From NCBI GenBank assembly GCA_029879555.1, contig JAOUQB010000100.1:1-7860 (forward strand): 7,860 nt of DNA, in the 5' to 3' direction. Positions 6,312-7,860 of the stretch are shown here, piece after piece; position 1 is the first letter of the stretch; the number at the start of each line of letters is the position of its first letter. The translations under genes and the position numbers were made by a program. A model generated the notes under the pieces. That model worked only from the letters and a program-made list of their open reading frames with translations. It made no database searches and was not told where the DNA came from. This DNA is from Nitrospirota bacterium (GTDB lineage Bacteria > Nitrospirota > Nitrospiria > Nitrospirales > UBA8639).

Positions 6312-6346
6312 AACAATCGACCAATTCATAATTTTCCAAGTAGCCA

Positions 6347-7860
6347 TCATGGCGTGGCTTGTCGGGCTAGCTGAGAGTGGGTGCGTGAAGCTGATGCCCA
6401 CTGCACGTGCAGGAGGCCATCGTAGTTGCCATCGGTGTGAAGGGTATAGCCCTCAATTTCATTCGTTTTCAGGACAAAATGATCTTCGTACCACAAGGGG
6501 ACATAGGGGAGTGTGTCTAGGAGTCGAGTCTGCAATTCACGATAAAGTGCCTGTTGTTGGATTCGCTCGGGCGTGTTCTCCGCTTCCGCGATAAGCCTAT
6601 CTGTGGTCGGGTCGGCATAGCGCCCGCGGTTCACGCCCCGAGGGGGTACGGAGTGACTGTGAAAGGCTTGGCGAAAAATATCCGGTGTTTTTAGGCCCAC
6701 CCAGGCCAGACTGTACATCTGAAAGTGCCCAGTTTTGATGTCTCCATAAAAGGTACCCCAGTCATGGCTGTGGATGGATACGTTAATGCCGACCTGTTGA
6801 AGTTGATCTTGAATGATGGTGGCTAATCGTAATCGAAACGGGTCCGTGGAGGTTTTATAGATCAGAGTAGGGCGATGCCGAGGATTGAATCCGGCTTGTG
6901 CTAATAGGGCTCGTGCTTGTGCTGGATCGTAGGGGTAGCCGAGTAACTGTGATGTTCCAATCCAATGGTTCGGGGGGAAAAGGGCTTGCGCCGGTCGGGC
7001 GCGACCTCCTAGGACGAAATGAATGATCTGCTCTCGATTGATGGCATGGGCGATGGCTTGTCTGACCAGATGTTTCCCCACGATGGGGTCCTGATGATTA
7101 AAGCCAAGATAGGCAAAATTTGATCCTTGTCGTTGTTGCAAGGAGAGAGACGGTCGTGCGGCGAGATAGCTCACTAATTCCGGTGGAAGATCATTTTGGA
7201 GTAGATGAATTTCCCCGGCTAGTAATTTTAAGCTCCGCACCGTTGGGTCTGGAATTTTAATTAATTCAACTAGTTGGTTGTCTTGTCGGCGTTTGAGGAT
7301 CAGGCGGGTGTCATCCGGTCTGTGATGAAAAAGAAAGGGGCCACTCCCGACAGGCTGGTCATGGAAAGGATGATTGCTGGCAATAAGGTTTGCCGGCAGA
7401 ATGCCGATACTTATAGAGCCAGCGAAAAACGGGTCGAGGTGCGTCAGAAAGAAGTCGATAGTCGATTCAGATGGCGTGACGATTCGAGAGATATTGGCCA
7501 GAAGGCCACGATGGGGTGAAGTCGTTTTTGGGTCGAGTATGGAGACAAAGGTCGCCTGCACATCCTCCGCGGTGATTATTGTCCCATCGGGAAATGTTGG
7601 ACGAGGTTCAATGAAGGTGAACCGATAATGGGTTGGGCTGAGCACCTCCCAAGTGGCGAGAGCTGGAATCGGAGAGGCATCCTCAGCGAAATCAACCAAC
7701 CGTGAATAAAGCAAGCGGTTGATTCGGGCTGATGTGGCATCAGTGGCATAGCGAGGATCTAAATTTGTTGGGGTATTGGAGAGGCCAAAGCGGATGGTTG
7801 TTTCGGGTGTCGATTCGGTGCATCCCGACGTCAACGAAATGAGAAAGAAAAAGAGCAAGA
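6347..7860 (-). CDS. Peptide-type ABC importer substrate-binding lipoprotein, family 5 (5' end outside window)
   Basis: This is the extracytoplasmic binding protein of the importer. Numbering starts from the in-frame TTG at 7858, but the true start probably lies beyond the window: the visible part opens directly in a hydrophobic signal core (LLFFFLISLTSGC) without the usual basic residues. C13 in TSGC is the likely lipidated cysteine; Thr at -3 is less usual than Leu. The mature protein follows the SBP_bac_5 pattern: NLDPRYATD at about 32-40, LVDFAE at 54-59, ALATWEVLSPTHYRFTF at 66-82 and FPDGTIITAEDVQATF at 89-104, the family signature region. Later blocks include VGSGPF, FNHQDPIVGKHLVRQAIAHAI with NREQI, and PYVPLWYEDHFVLKT near the end. 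About 490 mature residues is normal for the family. The ligand may be a peptide, but related proteins bind nickel, heme, sugars or opines, so specificity is open. It is the first visible gene of the operon. Confidence 0.9.
   Translation of the reverse strand, partial: LLFFFLISLTSGCTESTPETTIRFGLSNTPTNLDPRYATDATSARINRLLYSRLVDFAEDASPIPALATWEVLSPTHYRFTFIEPRPTFPDGTIITAEDVQATFVSILDPKTTSPHRGLLANISRIVTPSESTIDFFLTHLDPFFAGSISIGILPANLIASNHPFHDQPVGSGPFLFHHRPDDTRLILKRRQDNQLVELIKIPDPTVRSLKLLAGEIHLLQNDLPPELVSYLAARPSLSLQQRQGSNFAYLGFNHQDPIVGKHLVRQAIAHAINREQIIHFVLGGRARPAQALFPPNHWIGTSQLLGYPYDPAQARALLAQAGFNPRHRPTLIYKTSTDPFRLRLATIIQDQLQQVGINVSIHSHDWGTFYGDIKTGHFQMYSLAWVGLKTPDIFRQAFHSHSVPPRGVNRGRYADPTTDRLIAEAENTPERIQQQALYRELQTRLLDTLPYVPLWYEDHFVLKTNEIEGYTLHTDGNYDGLLHVQWASASRTHSQLARQATP

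Noticed and set aside
1..7860. CRISPR arrays, tRNA or rRNA genes, insertion sequences, phage genes
   Set aside because: No regularly spaced direct repeats, no cloverleaf or rRNA-like sequence, and no transposase or integrase-like protein were seen.

Overview
The window most resembles a Gram-negative, redox-versatile bacterium, and a member of the Nitrospirota (Nitrospira-like) is my best guess. This rests on general resemblance of the large multicopper-oxidase-like protein, the cupredoxin protein and the Tll0287-type cytochrome to proteins I associate with that group, and on a roughly balanced base composition. The sequence contains no taxonomic marker, so the assignment is an inference.

Layout: (1) 1-1183 (+), the C-terminal part of a large multicopper-oxidase-like protein whose start lies outside the window, closed by a textbook intrinsic terminator (1211-1246). 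(2) 1313-2984 (+), two secreted redox proteins: a cupredoxin fused to a carboxypeptidase-regulatory-like domain, and a monoheme c-type protein with a Tll0287-like (DUF3365) domain. A second strong terminator follows at 3114-3158. (3) 2985-3679, about 0.7 kb with no convincing gene, containing that terminator and several small inverted repeats. (4) 3680-4510 (+), a response regulator with a receiver domain followed by a PAS domain and no recognisable output domain. (5) 4541-7860 (-), convergent with the regulator: an oligopeptide/dipeptide-type ABC importer operon transcribed in the order lipoprotein substrate-binding protein (5' end outside the window), DppB-like permease, DppC-like permease. 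No ATPase gene is present after the permeases.

How the genes fit together: the three left-hand genes all appear to act outside the cytoplasm and carry, or descend from, copper or heme folds, so a periplasmic electron-transfer or metal-oxidation module is plausible but unproven. The importer is a separate unit; it probably borrows ATPases encoded elsewhere and may be tuned by a hairpin between the binding-protein and permease genes. The REC-PAS protein is likely a signalling adaptor whose partner is not in the window.

Most notable: the visible multicopper-oxidase domains have lost the histidine clusters that normally bind the trinuclear copper centre. I did not find a clearly novel system; the copper/heme cluster is the best candidate for a second look.
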